The notes: generated from the letters alone by a model not told the origin. A DNA stretch of 64,000 nt from Pseudomonadota bacterium (GCA_018241185.1 JAFEEH010000231.1:62001-126000); one strand, 5' to 3'; positions 34,974 through 43,610 are shown, counted from the first letter of the stretch. Numbers and translations are program-made.

Positions 34974-35648
34974 TCAGCTTGTGGGCTGGCTCTTCGCCAG
35001 CCCCGTTAGCAAGCGGTCGCGCGTGTGCATGGAATGCTCGCGCGTGAGTTTCAGGAACAAGGCCGTGTCTCCCGCAACAAAGGCTTGCGCGAGCTGCGAG
35101 TGCTCGAGTTGTGCCTGGTGCAAGTCTCCCGTGAGCCTCACCTCGGTGCGGATGTAGGCTTCGATCAGGCCACGCGTGTTCTCCAAAGCGCGCATATGGT
35201 GCGGACAGTCGGCCGGCATCAACAGCGCATTGTGAAACTGGGTGTTCAACTCGAACCATTGCCAGCGATCAGCCTCCTCGGCCAAGGCGGCCTGCTCCGC
35301 CATGTCGCTGACCACCCTGTAGACACGTGCGATATCCGCCGCAGTGCGCCGCTCGATCGATCGGCGCCCCAGTTCAGTCTCCAGCAGGCAGCGCAGATCG
35401 AAGGCCTCGATGATCTCCTCGGGGTCCAGCGTCGCGACTGAATATCCGCGGCGCGGATTCAACACGACGATGCCTTCGGCCTCCAGGCGTGGCAAGGCCT
35501 CCCGCGGCGGGCTGCGGCTGACCCCCAACTGGGACGCGACCTCCTCCTGGCGTAGCACTTGGCCAGGCAGGAACGTGCCGCTGAGGATCGCCTTGCGCAG
35601 CGCACGGTAGACGACTGATGGGTGACGGCACGACTTGACGTTCGCCAT
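34974..35648 (-). CDS. GntR family transcriptional regulator, FCD type
   Basis: A 224-residue protein from the ATG at 35648 (MANVKSCRHP); a GTG at 35663 is an alternative. The N-terminal winged HTH contains EEVASQLGVSRSPPREALPRLEAEGIV, and the C-terminal helical FCD domain includes the metal-ligand-type histidines around FHNALL and REHSMHTRDRL. FadR-like regulators of this kind respond to carboxylates. It lies convergent to the preceding operon. Palindromic-looking GTGTACGCATGCAC at 35663 and CATGCATACATG near 35720 lie just upstream as possible autoregulatory sites. Confidence 0.87.
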   Translation of the reverse strand: MANVKSCRHPSVVYRALRKAILSGTFLPGQVLRQEEVASQLGVSRSPPREALPRLEAEGIVVLNPRRGYSVATLDPEEIIEAFDLRCLLETELGRRSIERRTAADIARVYRVVSDMAEQAALAEEADRWQWFELNTQFHNALLMPADCPHHMRALENTRGLIEAYIRTEVRLTGDLHQAQLEHSQLAQAFVAGDTALFLKLTREHSMHTRDRLLTGLAKSQPTS

Positions 35649-35785
35649 CGTGCCAATGAACACGTGTACGCATGCACCTTACGCTCCGCGGCACATTTGC
35701 GACGTCCCCCCGGAGGGCACATGCATACATGGCAACAGAGACCGGCTGTACTTGCCAAGTACCGGACGCAGGAACCGTGTTCAAC

Positions 35786-37750
35786 TCAAATTCCAGGCCC
35801 TCGCACCCGGCCCAATCCCCAGATTGCAGCGCTCCCGCGCACGATCGCGGTCATGCTTCGGCCCAGGCGTTGCTCAATCGCGGGTTTCCAAGGCACAAGC
35901 GTGAAGCCCATGCCGTCGTCGAGCATCGCGAAGCGCCCGCTGGCCAGCAGCACGTTTCGGCGGTAAACGCCGGACACGCGCTCGCCGTCCACCGCCGGTC
36001 GGTATGACAGGCCGGTCTTGCCAGTGATGCCACGCGCGGCCGCTTCGAGGTCGCGCTGGCGCAAGCTGCCCAGCAGGTTGCGCGCGAGCACCACGCGCGT
36101 GCCGCGCCGCTCGGCCAGGCCCTGCTCGACGAGGAAGTCGCTGCGCTGGCGCAGCGCCTCGCGCAGTTCGCCGCCGAAGCCCTTGTCGGCGATGCCGGCC
36201 GCGCCGCCGATCAACTGTCGGTCCAGCCAGGTCGCGCCGATCACGCGCGCCTGCCGCTCGATGGGCAGGTGCGAGAGCAGCGTCACGCTACCGCCGGCCA
36301 GGCGCTGCGCGTCGTACTGACGTGCCCGCTCGGGCAGGTCAGCCGGCGCGCGCCAGGCACCCTCGGCCACGCGCTCGACCAAGCCGGCGCGGCGCAGCGC
36401 TTCCAGGTGGCGCACGTGCGCAGCGACGGTCTCCTGCGGATCGCCGCGAACGGGCTGCGCCCGCAGCAACGCGAGGTGATGGTCGGTGCGGTACAGGCCA
36501 CCCTCGGCGAGCCCGGCGATGGTCTTGTCCACGGCCCGCCCCTCGGCCGCGCCGCGTGCCTCGACCACGGCGCCCGCCGGGAACTGCTCGAGTTCGGTGC
36601 CGGCCGGCAGCCCGACGTAATGCGCGCGGCCGTCGATGCCGTCCACCACGAGGTAGCCGCGCTCCTGCAGCTCGTCAGCCAAGCCCTTGCCGACCACGCG
36701 GCCGACCACGGGCTGCGCGGCCTCGCCCGACGTGAAGACGGCCATCTCGCGCTGCTGCGCGCCGAGCACGCGTTGCATGGTCCGCACGATGTCGCCGCGC
36801 TCGCCCATGGCGCGCAGCGTGGGCTCGATGTCCGGCCGCAGCCGCCAACGGTTGATGCCGTTCGGCTCGGCCAGGCCCAAGGTGGTGAGTCGCTGCAGCC
36901 GGCCGATTAGCAGCGTGCGGGGCTGGCGCGTGGCGTCGCCGGCCGTCAAATCCACCACGCCTTCGTGCGACTGGTGGGCCTGCTGCTGCAGGCCGCGATC
37001 CAGGCTGGTCCAGCGCTCCTGGTCCACTTCGCGCAGCAGGCCCTCGCGGATCTCGCGCTCGGTGCGCGGTCCTAGCCATTCGGTTGCCAGTTCGCTCGCG
37101 CGCAGCCGCATGCCGTGCGCGATGTAGTCGCGCGCGATGATGAGGTCGTGCCCCGTCTGGTCGCGGCCACGCAGCACGATGTGGGTGTGCGGGTTGTCGG
37201 TGTTCCAGTGATCGACGGCCACCCAGTCAAGCGAGCTACCCAGGTCGCCCTCCATCCGGGTCATCAGGTGGCGCGTGTAGCCGCGCAGGTCTTCGAGTTG
37301 CTGCGCATCTTCCGGCGAGACGATGAAACGGAACTGATGCCGGTCGCCGCGGCCGTGCTCCTCGAACTCAGCCAAGTCCGCGTGGTCGGTGGTCGGGCCA
37401 TAGGCATGGCCCTTGCCGCCATCGCGGTCCACACCCTCGCGTTCGATGTAGCGTAGGTGCGTCTCCACCGAGCGCGCACCGGCCTGCTTGAGCATCACGT
37501 AGCGGGCCTTGATGACGACGCGGCGCGCGCCGGGGCCGAGCTTCCGGCCGGCTGTCTGCGCCGCGACGTGGCCGCGACCGAGCTTGGCGGCGCTGCGCGC
37601 ACCGACCCGCGACGGCTTGGTCGAAGGCTTCGCGCCAGCCTTGTTCGCCTCGCGCAGCACACGGTTGACGAAGCGCTGGCCGCCGCTCGATTGGCGCGCC
37701 TTCGGCGGCCCCGGCCGGATGCGGAAGCGGTCGTCGTCGCGCGAAGTCAT
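35786..37750 (-). CDS. rlxS: Relaxase, VirD2-like with DUF3363 domain
   Basis: A 654-residue protein from the ATG at 37750. Residues 80-195 form the relaxase core: ARYVMLKQ and HLRYIERE offer tyrosines near the N-terminus, RHQFRFIVSPED follows, and VDHWNTDNPHTHIVLRG at about 179-195 is the metal-binding histidine motif. The remaining two thirds match DUF3363, ending in a typical GLGRVRGPGI. It would nick the element at oriT and lead the transferred strand. A much longer open frame continues upstream through traF but lacks domain support. The 328-bp upstream gap holds a candidate oriT. Confidence 0.88.
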   Translation of the reverse strand: MTSRDDDRFRIRPGPPKARQSSGGQRFVNRVLREANKAGAKPSTKPSRVGARSAAKLGRGHVAAQTAGRKLGPGARRVVIKARYVMLKQAGARSVETHLRYIEREGVDRDGGKGHAYGPTTDHADLAEFEEHGRGDRHQFRFIVSPEDAQQLEDLRGYTRHLMTRMEGDLGSSLDWVAVDHWNTDNPHTHIVLRGRDQTGHDLIIARDYIAHGMRLRASELATEWLGPRTEREIREGLLREVDQERWTSLDRGLQQQAHQSHEGVVDLTAGDATRQPRTLLIGRLQRLTTLGLAEPNGINRWRLRPDIEPTLRAMGERGDIVRTMQRVLGAQQREMAVFTSGEAAQPVVGRVVGKGLADELQERGYLVVDGIDGRAHYVGLPAGTELEQFPAGAVVEARGAAEGRAVDKTIAGLAEGGLYRTDHHLALLRAQPVRGDPQETVAAHVRHLEALRRAGLVERVAEGAWRAPADLPERARQYDAQRLAGGSVTLLSHLPIERQARVIGATWLDRQLIGGAAGIADKGFGGELREALRQRSDFLVEQGLAERRGTRVVLARNLLGSLRQRDLEAAARGITGKTGLSYRPAVDGERVSGVYRRNVLLASGRFAMLDDGMGFTLVPWKPAIEQRLGRSMTAIVRGSAAIWGLGRVRGPGI

Positions 37751-37891
37751 CGCGCAGGCTCCGGCGCAGCCAAGCGCAACGGAGCATAGGCGGCACGCGA
37801 GAACGCGAACGCCGACGCGGACTTCGCGCCGCTCGCGGCACGCGGCCGGCCCCAGGCCGTGCCGCGCCACCCCTCGTGCAGACAAGGCCCA

Positions 37892-37927
37892 CGGCACCCG
37901 CGCGTGCCGCGCCCTTCTATCTTGCCC
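37892..37927 (+). other. Candidate oriT: inverted repeat plus nic-like sequence
   Basis: A perfect inverted repeat CGGCAC/GTGCCG (37892-37897 and 37904-37909) is followed after 8 bases by TATCTTGCCC (37918-37927). IncP-type nic sites read ATCCTG/C, so this is one mismatch away, and the repeat-to-nic spacing is like that of RP4. A second hairpin CGACCG/CGGTCG lies at 37951-37969. The location directly upstream of the relaxase gene supports the call. The gap 37751-38078 otherwise holds no gene. Confidence 0.4.
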
Positions 37928-38078
37928 TCCGTCTTTGCCGATCGCTGGCGCGACCGGCCCCGACGGTCGGGCGGCGATCGTCTGCACGGACGAAGCGCAC
38001 CGGCCGCAGGCGGCGCGGCAAGGCGCGTGCATGCCGGCAGCACGTGGATCGGCAGCGCCGATGCATGGATGGCGGCCG

Positions 38079-38615
38079 TCATCGCATGCCCCAGGTCCAC
38101 ATCGGCTGCGCGCGGCCGAGCACGGCCGCCGTGTCGATGGGACCAAAATACCGGCTGTCGAACGACGCCGGATTCGTCGCGCTGAGCAGGAACAGCTCGC
38201 CGGCGCGCAGCGCGCGGCAGTGAGACCACAGCGGGAGGCCGCGGCCCAGGCCGTCGGCCTCGCGCGCGAGCGCCACCGGCACGTCATCGACGTAGACGGT
38301 GCGCTGCGCCATGCACACCCGCTGCGGCGCCATCGCGCCGATGCGCTTGAGCAGCGGGATGCGCTCGGGCAGGTAGCCGCGCTGCGCAGCGAGCACGGCG
38401 GCCTCGGGCGGCAGGCGGGCCAGCACGATGTCGCCGACGTGCAGCGCATCGGCCACCGTTCCCGCCGATCCGATGCGATACCAGCCGCGCGGCACGCTGT
38501 CGCTGGGGTTGTAGACCCAGCGCACAGCGGGCGCGTGCAGCGCTGGTGCGGCGAGCGCAGCGATGCCGAAGGTTGCGCACAGCGCGAGCAGGATGCGATG
38601 CGCAGAAGTCCTCAT
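38079..38615 (-). CDS. traF: Conjugative transfer signal peptidase TraF (S26 family)
   Basis: A 178-residue protein with an N-terminal membrane anchor (residues 8-28). NPSDSVPRGWYRI places the catalytic Ser at about residue 40, and PLLKRIGAMAPQRV the catalytic Lys at about 90; the C-terminal SATNPASFDSRYFGPI block is also typical. TraF peptidases process and cyclise the pilin-like subunit of conjugative transfer systems. Start at 38615 overlaps the DUF2840 stop by 4 bp. Confidence 0.92.
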   Translation of the reverse strand: MRTSAHRILLALCATFGIAALAAPALHAPAVRWVYNPSDSVPRGWYRIGSAGTVADALHVGDIVLARLPPEAAVLAAQRGYLPERIPLLKRIGAMAPQRVCMAQRTVYVDDVPVALAREADGLGRGLPLWSHCRALRAGELFLLSATNPASFDSRYFGPIDTAAVLGRAQPMWTWGMR

Positions 38616-39202
38616 CGCAAGCCCTCCCCGCGAAGCCAGGCCGCATGCCGCACGGCGCCGTAGGCCGGCAACGGTTGGCGTGCAACGAGGCGGTTGCCGA
38701 GCGTGCACCAGTACGCGGGCGCGGCCTGCGACGGGTCGATGGCGAGCGCTTCGATCGCGTCGATCCGCTGCAGCACGGCCTGCACCGCGGTTTCCCCTTC
38801 GGCGCGCAGCAGCAGCTGCGCGCCGGGACGAACGCCGGCGATGCGCTGCATGCGCTCGCCCGGCGTGCAGGCCTGCAGCACCATGAGCTGCCAGCGCGTC
38901 GTGCCGTAGTCGTTGGATTCCCAGCGCACGCGGCAGAAGACCGCGCCGGGCGCAAAGCTCGCGCAGCGCCGCCAGCGGTCCAGGCGCAGCTCGCGCAGCG
39001 GCCGGCCGAAGCGCAGATACAGGTTGATCCGGTGCTCGACGTAGGCCAGCGAGACGCGCGTGAGCGGTGGATCGCCCGGATCGGCGGCGGATGCCACCGA
39101 CAGTTGCGGCGGCGAGTCCATCGGCGTGTCCGCAGACACGCCCGATGGCACGATCGCCGGTGAGGCGTCGGCCGGTCGAATGGTCGATGGCAGTGCGTTC
39201 AT
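38612..39202 (-). CDS. DUF2840 domain-containing protein
   Basis: A 196-residue protein whose region from about residue 45 onward (LAYVEHRINLYLRFG, RWESNDYGTTRWQL and GERMQRI) matches DUF2840, a family of unknown function found almost only between parA and traF in these elements. The first 45 residues are low-complexity and probably disordered. The 4-bp overlaps on both sides show tight translational coupling with the ribbon-helix-helix and TraF genes. Confidence 0.88.
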   Translation of the reverse strand: MNALPSTIRPADASPAIVPSGVSADTPMDSPPQLSVASAADPGDPPLTRVSLAYVEHRINLYLRFGRPLRELRLDRWRRCASFAPGAVFCRVRWESNDYGTTRWQLMVLQACTPGERMQRIAGVRPGAQLLLRAEGETAVQAVLQRIDAIEALAIDPSQAAPAYWCTLGNRLVARQPLPAYGAVRHAAWLRGEGLR

Positions 39203-39462
39203 GGTCGTTGCTCCGGGAACTCGTGCTCCAACAGCGCGCGCAGCATGTCGGCCACCGTGATGCCGCGCGTGAACGCCGCGACCTTGATGCGCCCGCGCAG
39301 CGCAGGCGTGACGTCCAACGTGAGCCGCGCGGTGTAGACCTCGCCACGCGCGAGCGCGTCGAGATCGCTGGCTTCACCGACACGCACCCAGGCTTCGGCC
39401 TGCGGGTTGGCGGGCGGCCGTGCGCCAATGGGTACGCGCTGCACGCGCTTGCCGTTCTTCAT
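39199..39462 (-). CDS. Ribbon-helix-helix partition/regulatory protein
   Basis: An 87-residue basic protein. The C-terminal 45 residues, YTARLTLDVTPALRGRIKVAA followed by a helix with ITVADMLRALLE, form a ribbon-helix-helix domain as in ParG/CopG proteins. It directly follows parA with a 4-bp overlap and probably binds parS-like DNA or represses the par operon. Confidence 0.82.
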   Translation of the reverse strand: MKNGKRVQRVPIGARPPANPQAEAWVRVGEASDLDALARGEVYTARLTLDVTPALRGRIKVAAFTRGITVADMLRALLEHEFPEQRP

Positions 39463-40100
39463 GGCGGGCCACCTCGCAGCACTTCGACGGCCAGCGCGGC
39501 GATTTCGCGCGCGGCCGGGCTGTCGTCGTCGATCTCGCGCACCAGCCGGCCGGCCGCCACGCTGTCGGCGAAAACGATGCGCTGGCGCACCTCGGACGAC
39601 AGCGCGGGCAGCGGCTGGTCGGCCAGCGCGCCACGCGCTTCGCGGCCGATCACCGTCGTGCTGACGCGCCGGTTGATGACGAAGGCCGCGCGAAGCGCCG
39701 GCCGGAAGACCTGCGCCTCACGGATCAGCGAGACCATCTCCGCACTGGCCCACACGTCGTAGGGACTAGGCTGCACCGGGATCAGCACGAGGTCGGCGGC
39801 GAGCAGCGCGGAGCGCGCGAGCGCCGCGATGCGGGGCGGCCCGTCGATGACGACGTGATCGGCGCGCCGGGCGAGTTCTGGCGCTTCCTGGTGCAGCGTC
39901 TCGCGCGCCAGGCCGACGGCGCCGAACAGGCGCGGCAGGCCGCTCTGGCTGCGCCGCTGCGTCCAGTCCAATGCCGAACCCTGCGGGTCCGCATCGAGCA
40001 GCAGCACGCTGCTGCCAAGCAAGGCCAGCTCGCCGGCCAAGTGCGTGGCGAGCGTCGTCTTGCCGACCCCGCCTTTCTGGTTGAGCAGCGCGATGATCAT
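39459..40100 (-). CDS. parA: ParA family partition ATPase
   Basis: A 213-residue small ParA (type Ib/ ParF-like) from the ATG at 40100. The deviant Walker A motif is NQKGGVGKTT at residues 7-16, followed by LLLDADPQGSALDW and VVIDGPPR. It lacks an N-terminal HTH, as expected when a separate ribbon-helix-helix protein does the DNA binding. It heads the par-DUF2840-traF operon; an open frame further upstream crosses the iteron region and was not used. Confidence 0.93.
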   Translation of the reverse strand: MIIALLNQKGGVGKTTLATHLAGELALLGSSVLLLDADPQGSALDWTQRRSQSGLPRLFGAVGLARETLHQEAPELARRADHVVIDGPPRIAALARSALLAADLVLIPVQPSPYDVWASAEMVSLIREAQVFRPALRAAFVINRRVSTTVIGREARGALADQPLPALSSEVRQRIVFADSVAAGRLVREIDDDSPAAREIAALAVEVLRGGPP

Positions 40101-40237
40101 GGCGCGCTCCTCGCAAGCATGTTGGCAGACCTGTCTTCTGCCTTCGTGCTCATGAGCCTTGCGGCATCCTTCGCGCGGTGCGTGCCGGATGCGTGCCGTG
40201 CGCCGCTGCGGCTTTTCCACAGCGTGCGGGCTCCTAC

Positions 40238-40384
40238 TATCGTTAGGTTTTTATTAAATACGTTAGATACGTTAGGCGGCGCGCAAGTCCGCGCGGTGCA
40301 AGGATTTTTCGACCATCGACACGCCTGATAGCACGAGTCCGGTGCGCCTGATAGCACGAGTCGGGGCACGCCTGATAGCACGAG
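40238..40384. repeat. Iteron-like direct repeats, candidate oriV
   Basis: Three exact copies of the 15-mer GCCTGATAGCACGAG occur at 40323-40337, 40346-40360 and 40370-40384, spaced 23 and 24 bp, about two helical turns. Nearby, CGTTAG occurs at 40241, 40261 and 40270, twice as TACGTTAG, within an A+T-rich stretch. The cluster lies between repA and parA, where a replication origin would be expected for a RepA-encoding element. Function is inferred. Confidence 0.55.
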
Positions 40385-40389
40385 CCCAT

Positions 40390-41271
40390 TCACCGACTGT
40401 CCACAGGCCATGCACCGTCGCTGAAGCTGCCGCCGGGGCGCAGCGGTGCCGTGGACGACACCGGACGGAAGGCCAGCACTTCCGGCCCACGCCTTGGGCG
40501 CCGGATGGCGAGTGCGTAGCCCGGCAGCGGCTGGCGCGCGACGATGCGCCGCAGGTCGCAGGCGAAGTCCGCGAAGCGGGCCAGGCTGCCTGACTTGCGG
40601 TGCAGGTGGGCGAAATCGAAGCGCCAGCCCTCCGGCTGCCAGCCCGCGTGCTTGCGCACCAGGCGGTACAGCCAGCGCTCGATGCCGCCCGACAGACGGA
40701 AGTAGTTCGCGTCGATGGTGAGCACCAGGCTGTCGTCCATCACGCCCGCGTAGAACCAGTCGGGCAGGATCAGCTCGATGCCCAGCGGCCTGCCCTGCCC
40801 ATCCGCGCGCTCCTTCCACTCGTTGATCCACGAGAAGCGGTGCAGCCGCCGCGCGTTGGCCTGGCGTATGGAGGTGGCCACGCTGGTGGACTGCAGGCGG
40901 TCGAGCGCGGCCTTCAGGCGCTGGTAGTCGCGCAGCGACGTGCCGCGGCCCACGAAGCGCAGGATCTCGTGCGGTGTCGCGGCCATCAGCCGCGAGCTGC
41001 GCAGGCCGGCGTCGCGCGCCTCGATGATCTGACTGGCGGCCCAGATCAGGATGTCGGCATCCCAGATCGTCGCGATGCCGTGCTCGGCCGTTCCCTCCAC
41101 TCGCACGGTCACCGGCCCCGCGCGGAAGTCGATCGGCACCGTGCGCCGGCTCTTGGCCAGCGAGAAGAACGGGTAGGCCATCAGGTCCTGCACGTCGCGC
41201 GCGGGCATCTCGCCTGGTAGGGCATGGAACAGTTCGAGCTGCTCGCGCTGCGGATCGCGCGGGGCGGCCAT
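40390..41271 (-). CDS. repA: Replication initiator protein RepA
   Basis: A 293-residue initiator resembling the RPA family found on broad-host-range plasmids and Tn4371-type ICEs: DLMAYPFFSLAKSRR, IWDADILIWAASQI, GRGTSLRDYQRLKAALDRLQST and WLYRLVRKHAGWQ are conserved blocks. It has a winged-helix DNA-binding architecture with no recognisable catalytic motif. Its 3' end abuts iteron-like repeats. A RepA on an integrative element may let the excised circle replicate transiently. Confidence 0.9.
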   Translation of the reverse strand: MAAPRDPQREQLELFHALPGEMPARDVQDLMAYPFFSLAKSRRTVPIDFRAGPVTVRVEGTAEHGIATIWDADILIWAASQIIEARDAGLRSSRLMAATPHEILRFVGRGTSLRDYQRLKAALDRLQSTSVATSIRQANARRLHRFSWINEWKERADGQGRPLGIELILPDWFYAGVMDDSLVLTIDANYFRLSGGIERWLYRLVRKHAGWQPEGWRFDFAHLHRKSGSLARFADFACDLRRIVARQPLPGYALAIRRPRRGPEVLAFRPVSSTAPLRPGGSFSDGAWPVDSR

Positions 41272-41292
41272 CGGCTGCGGTATCCATGATCT

Positions 41293-41625
41293 TCAGCGCC
41301 CGCCGTCGCGGCGGACAGGGCGGTGTCCTGCGCGCAGCTCGACATACTCGGGGTCGCAGGTGGCCTCGAAGCTGCGCGCATCGGCCCAGGCCTCCAAGTC
41401 GGACCGCGCGTACATGACGCGCCGGCCGAACTTGCGAAAGCGCGGACCGCCACCGATCACGCGGTGTTTCTCCAGCGTGCGCGGCGAGAGCCGCAGGAAC
41501 ATGGCAGCTTCGTCGTTGGTGAGGTAGAGCGGCTGCGACGAGGCGGTCGAGCTGGTCGTGTCTCTCGGCTCTGGCTGGGGCGTTGAAGAAGGTGCGGCCT
41601 GCGGCCGCAGCGCAGCGGGTCTCAT
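41293..41625 (-). CDS. Helix-turn-helix excisionase-like protein (AlpA/MerR-type)
   Basis: A 110-residue protein; residues 32-85 hold a winged HTH of the excisionase type (LTNDEAAMFLRLSPRTLEKHRVIG and RRVMYARSDLEAWAD). Proteins like it act as recombination directionality factors or regulators in integrative elements. It ends 21 bp before the repA start and is probably co-transcribed with it. The proline-rich first 30 residues look disordered. Confidence 0.8.
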   Translation of the reverse strand: MRPAALRPQAAPSSTPQPEPRDTTSSTASSQPLYLTNDEAAMFLRLSPRTLEKHRVIGGGPRFRKFGRRVMYARSDLEAWADARSFEATCDPEYVELRAGHRPVRRDGGR

Positions 41626-41725
41626 GGGATGGGCCTCCGTCGGTGCTGATCGCCGGCGGGCGAAGCGCCGCCGGACAGAGCCAGTCTCAGGAAAGCCCAG
41701 CGTCCTGGGGACGGACGTTCAGGCG

Positions 41726-42538
41726 TCAGTTCAAACGTCCGTCCCTGACCGCTTCGATCTGTAATAGGCGCCGGTAGCCGCCTTCCACGAGCGCCCGGCC
41801 ACGGTGCGCGAGCCGGCGCACCTGGGCGCGCAGCTCGCCCAGGTCGTGCCAGCGCTCAGCGACCATGGCTGCGCCGAAGAGCGCCTGGGCAACTTCGCGG
41901 TGCGTGGCGCCCGCGGCCAGGCCGTCGAGCGTCTGCAGGCTGCGCATGTGCATTAGCGCGATTCGATCAGGCCGGCCATGTGCATGGGCGTGTGCGCGCG
42001 CATCCTCGGATCGCGTTGCATTGCGGCCGTAGTAGCTGTCGAAGCGCTCCATCGTGGCCGCTGCGGCGCGCCAGCGCTCGCGCAGCCGTGCGCCGGCTGC
42101 CACGCCATGGGCATAGGCGATGCCGTGTTCGAGGGTGGGCGAGAACGCCGCGCGCAGTGGGCCCTCGGGCCGATAGGCAGTCAGCAGCACACGCTGCCCG
42201 TCATGGGCGAGTTGCTTGCGCCCAGGCATGTCCCACAGGGCGAAGATCGGCGCATCCGGCTCCGCGGCAGCGTCCGGGTGCAGTTGCGGCAGGCCGGCGG
42301 GGTCAGGCAGCCACACCGGCTGCGCGCACCGGGCGTCGCGCGTGGGGTCTTCCAGCAAGCGCAGGCCCCAGCAAGCCGCGTACGCGGTTTCGTCATCGCT
42401 GCCGAGCACGTGCCGGCCGTACACGGCGCGGTAGTGCGGGTTGCGCCGCAGGTATTCCCAAGCCAGTGCAGGCCCGTCCAGCGTCAGCGCGTAGAGATAC
42501 GCGGCCGAAGGAAGCCAGTCATTCGCACGTGCGCCCAT
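41726..42538 (-). CDS. DUF2285 domain-containing (putative regulatory) protein
   Basis: A 270-residue protein. The N-terminal WEYLRRNPHYRAVYGRHV block is the short transcriptional-regulator-like domain paired with DUF2285, and the C-terminal 70 residues (HREVAQALFGAAMVAERW and VRRLAHRGRALVEGGYRRLL) match DUF2285. This pair is a regular member of Tn4371-like backbones. Its biochemical role is unknown; regulation of repA is plausible from position. Confidence 0.82.
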   Translation of the reverse strand: MGARANDWLPSAAYLYALTLDGPALAWEYLRRNPHYRAVYGRHVLGSDDETAYAACWGLRLLEDPTRDARCAQPVWLPDPAGLPQLHPDAAAEPDAPIFALWDMPGRKQLAHDGQRVLLTAYRPEGPLRAAFSPTLEHGIAYAHGVAAGARLRERWRAAAATMERFDSYYGRNATRSEDARAHAHAHGRPDRIALMHMRSLQTLDGLAAGATHREVAQALFGAAMVAERWHDLGELRAQVRRLAHRGRALVEGGYRRLLQIEAVRDGRLN

Positions 42539-42736
42539 GTCGAAACCTCCTCGTTCGAGGTGGCGCCATGGGCAGCTGTCCAGTCAATGCGGTAGCGTGC
42601 TTGTCTCGGTGTTCGACGTCTGTGAGGGGTGGCAGGCGATGCCGCGTGCGGCCGCCCTTGCGCCGCTACAGCCATGATAAAGGCAGCGTCAATCCTCCAA
42701 GAACCTGCGGTTCCGCTACGCCGACGGCCGCGCGCT

Positions 42737-43084
42737 TCAGTCGTTGATCGAGCCGTCGGCCTCTGCGCGGCGCACGTATTCGGAGAGCGGGCGCTGCGGC
42801 ACGAAGTACGTGTCGCGCAGCACCGGCAGATCGCGCGGGCCGCGGATGCCCTGGAGGTCCGAGAGGCGCACGTGGTCCAATCGCGGCGCTCCCATCCCGA
42901 GGTCGCACAGGCCGTAGGCCGTGTCTTCGTCGCGCGGATCGAGCTGCACCAGCAGCCAGGTGGCGTGCGCATCGGGGGTGAACAGCTTGACCACCGGCCA
43001 GGGATCGGCGAGAGAGCCGCAGGCAGCGGCATTGCCATTGTCGAGCAGCTGGCGGCGCTGCTCCTCGGTGAGAAGCGCGGTCAC
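42737..43084 (-). CDS. DUF2958 domain-containing protein (copy 1)
   Basis: A 115-residue acidic protein starting at a GTG at 43084, with GGAGAG placed upstream; an ATG-started frame from 43288 would add about 68 residues without family support and overlap the divergent Xre promoter. TALLTEEQRRQLLDNG, VVKLFTPDAHATWLL and AYGLCDLGMG are DUF2958 signatures. It has exactly the same length as the paralogue at 43655-44002. Function unknown. Confidence 0.82.
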   Translation of the reverse strand: MTALLTEEQRRQLLDNGNAAACGSLADPWPVVKLFTPDAHATWLLVQLDPRDEDTAYGLCDLGMGAPRLDHVRLSDLQGIRGPRDLPVLRDTYFVPQRPLSEYVRRAEADGSIND

Positions 43085-43255
43085 CGACACCCTCTCCGGG
43101 CGGAACGCCCGCCGGGAAGCGGCGCAACGGCGGCTGGCCGCTGCGTGCCTGCAGCGGTTGCCGGACGACGTCTGGTCGGAACCATCATGTGGTGGATTCA
43201 AGAGGCAGCATAAAGCGGGCCAGCGGGATTGCAAGAGGGTCAACCCGCGAAAATG

Positions 43256-43281
43256 AGCCCTATAGATTGTAGCCCTATAGG
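43256..43281. promoter_or_regulatory. Repeated palindromic element, candidate Xre operator
   Basis: AGCCCTATAG occurs at 43256-43265 and again at 43271-43280. Each contains the palindrome CTATAG, extended to CCTATAGG in the second copy. The pair is spaced 15 bp and lies between the divergent DUF2958 and Xre genes, about 45 bp before the Xre start. This is the kind of tandem operator used by autoregulating Xre repressors; binding is inferred. Confidence 0.5.
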
Positions 43282-43322
43282 TGTCCATGCGATGTCATCT
43301 TGGACTTGTCCCAAGTCCATTG

Positions 43323-43610
43323 ATGACTGCGAAGAACTCATTTCCCGCTGCCCTCCGTACCCTCCGAAAATCCCGTGGCCTGAGCCAGGAAGCGTTTTCG
43401 GAGGTATCGAGCCGCACGTACATGAGTTCGTTGGAACGGGGCCTCAAGAATCCGACGCTCAGCAAGGTGGACGAGCTGTGCGAGGTGATGCAGGTGCATC
43501 CGCTGACGCTGCTGGCCTTGACCTATGGGCTCGACGCCAGAGGTGCGGACAAGCTGCTCGCGCGCGTGCAGCGCGAACTGGCCGCCGTGCAGGAAGTTCC
43601 GTCGGATTGA
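43323..43610 (+). CDS. Xre family transcriptional regulator
   Basis: A 95-residue protein from the ATG at 43323 (MTAKNSF); a GTG at 43281 overlaps the operator and was rejected. The HTH spans about residues 8-65: LRTLRKSRGLSQEAFSE, SSRTYMSSLERGLKNPTL. It is the only plus-strand gene of the element backbone and is flanked on both sides by minus-strand DUF2958 paralogues, so it probably controls at least the divergent copy and itself. Confidence 0.88.
   Translation: MTAKNSFPAALRTLRKSRGLSQEAFSEVSSRTYMSSLERGLKNPTLSKVDELCEVMQVHPLTLLALTYGLDARGADKLLARVQRELAAVQEVPSD

Noticed and set aside
34982..35002. Perfect GGGCTGGC/GCCAGCCC hairpin near the end of the GntR gene, considered as a terminator
   Set aside because: It lies inside the coding sequence just before the stop and has no T tract on either strand.
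37747..38229. Minus-strand frame of 160 codons between traF and the relaxase
   Set aside because: It overlaps traF, is rich in Arg/Ala/Pro and carries no domain; the region is better explained as a transfer origin.
37751..38449. Upstream extension of the relaxase frame to 887 codons
   Set aside because: The added part overlaps traF and the oriT-like gap and has no relaxase similarity; the ATG at 37750 fits the family.
40323..40384. Three regularly spaced 15-mers considered as a CRISPR array
   Set aside because: The units are too short, the gaps are 8-9 bases rather than 30 or more, and no cas genes are present; iterons fit better.
43085..43288. Longer start for the first DUF2958 protein at the ATG at 43288
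   Set aside because: It would run through the divergent promoter and operator and exceed the family length; the GTG at 43084 gives exactly the length of the paralogue.
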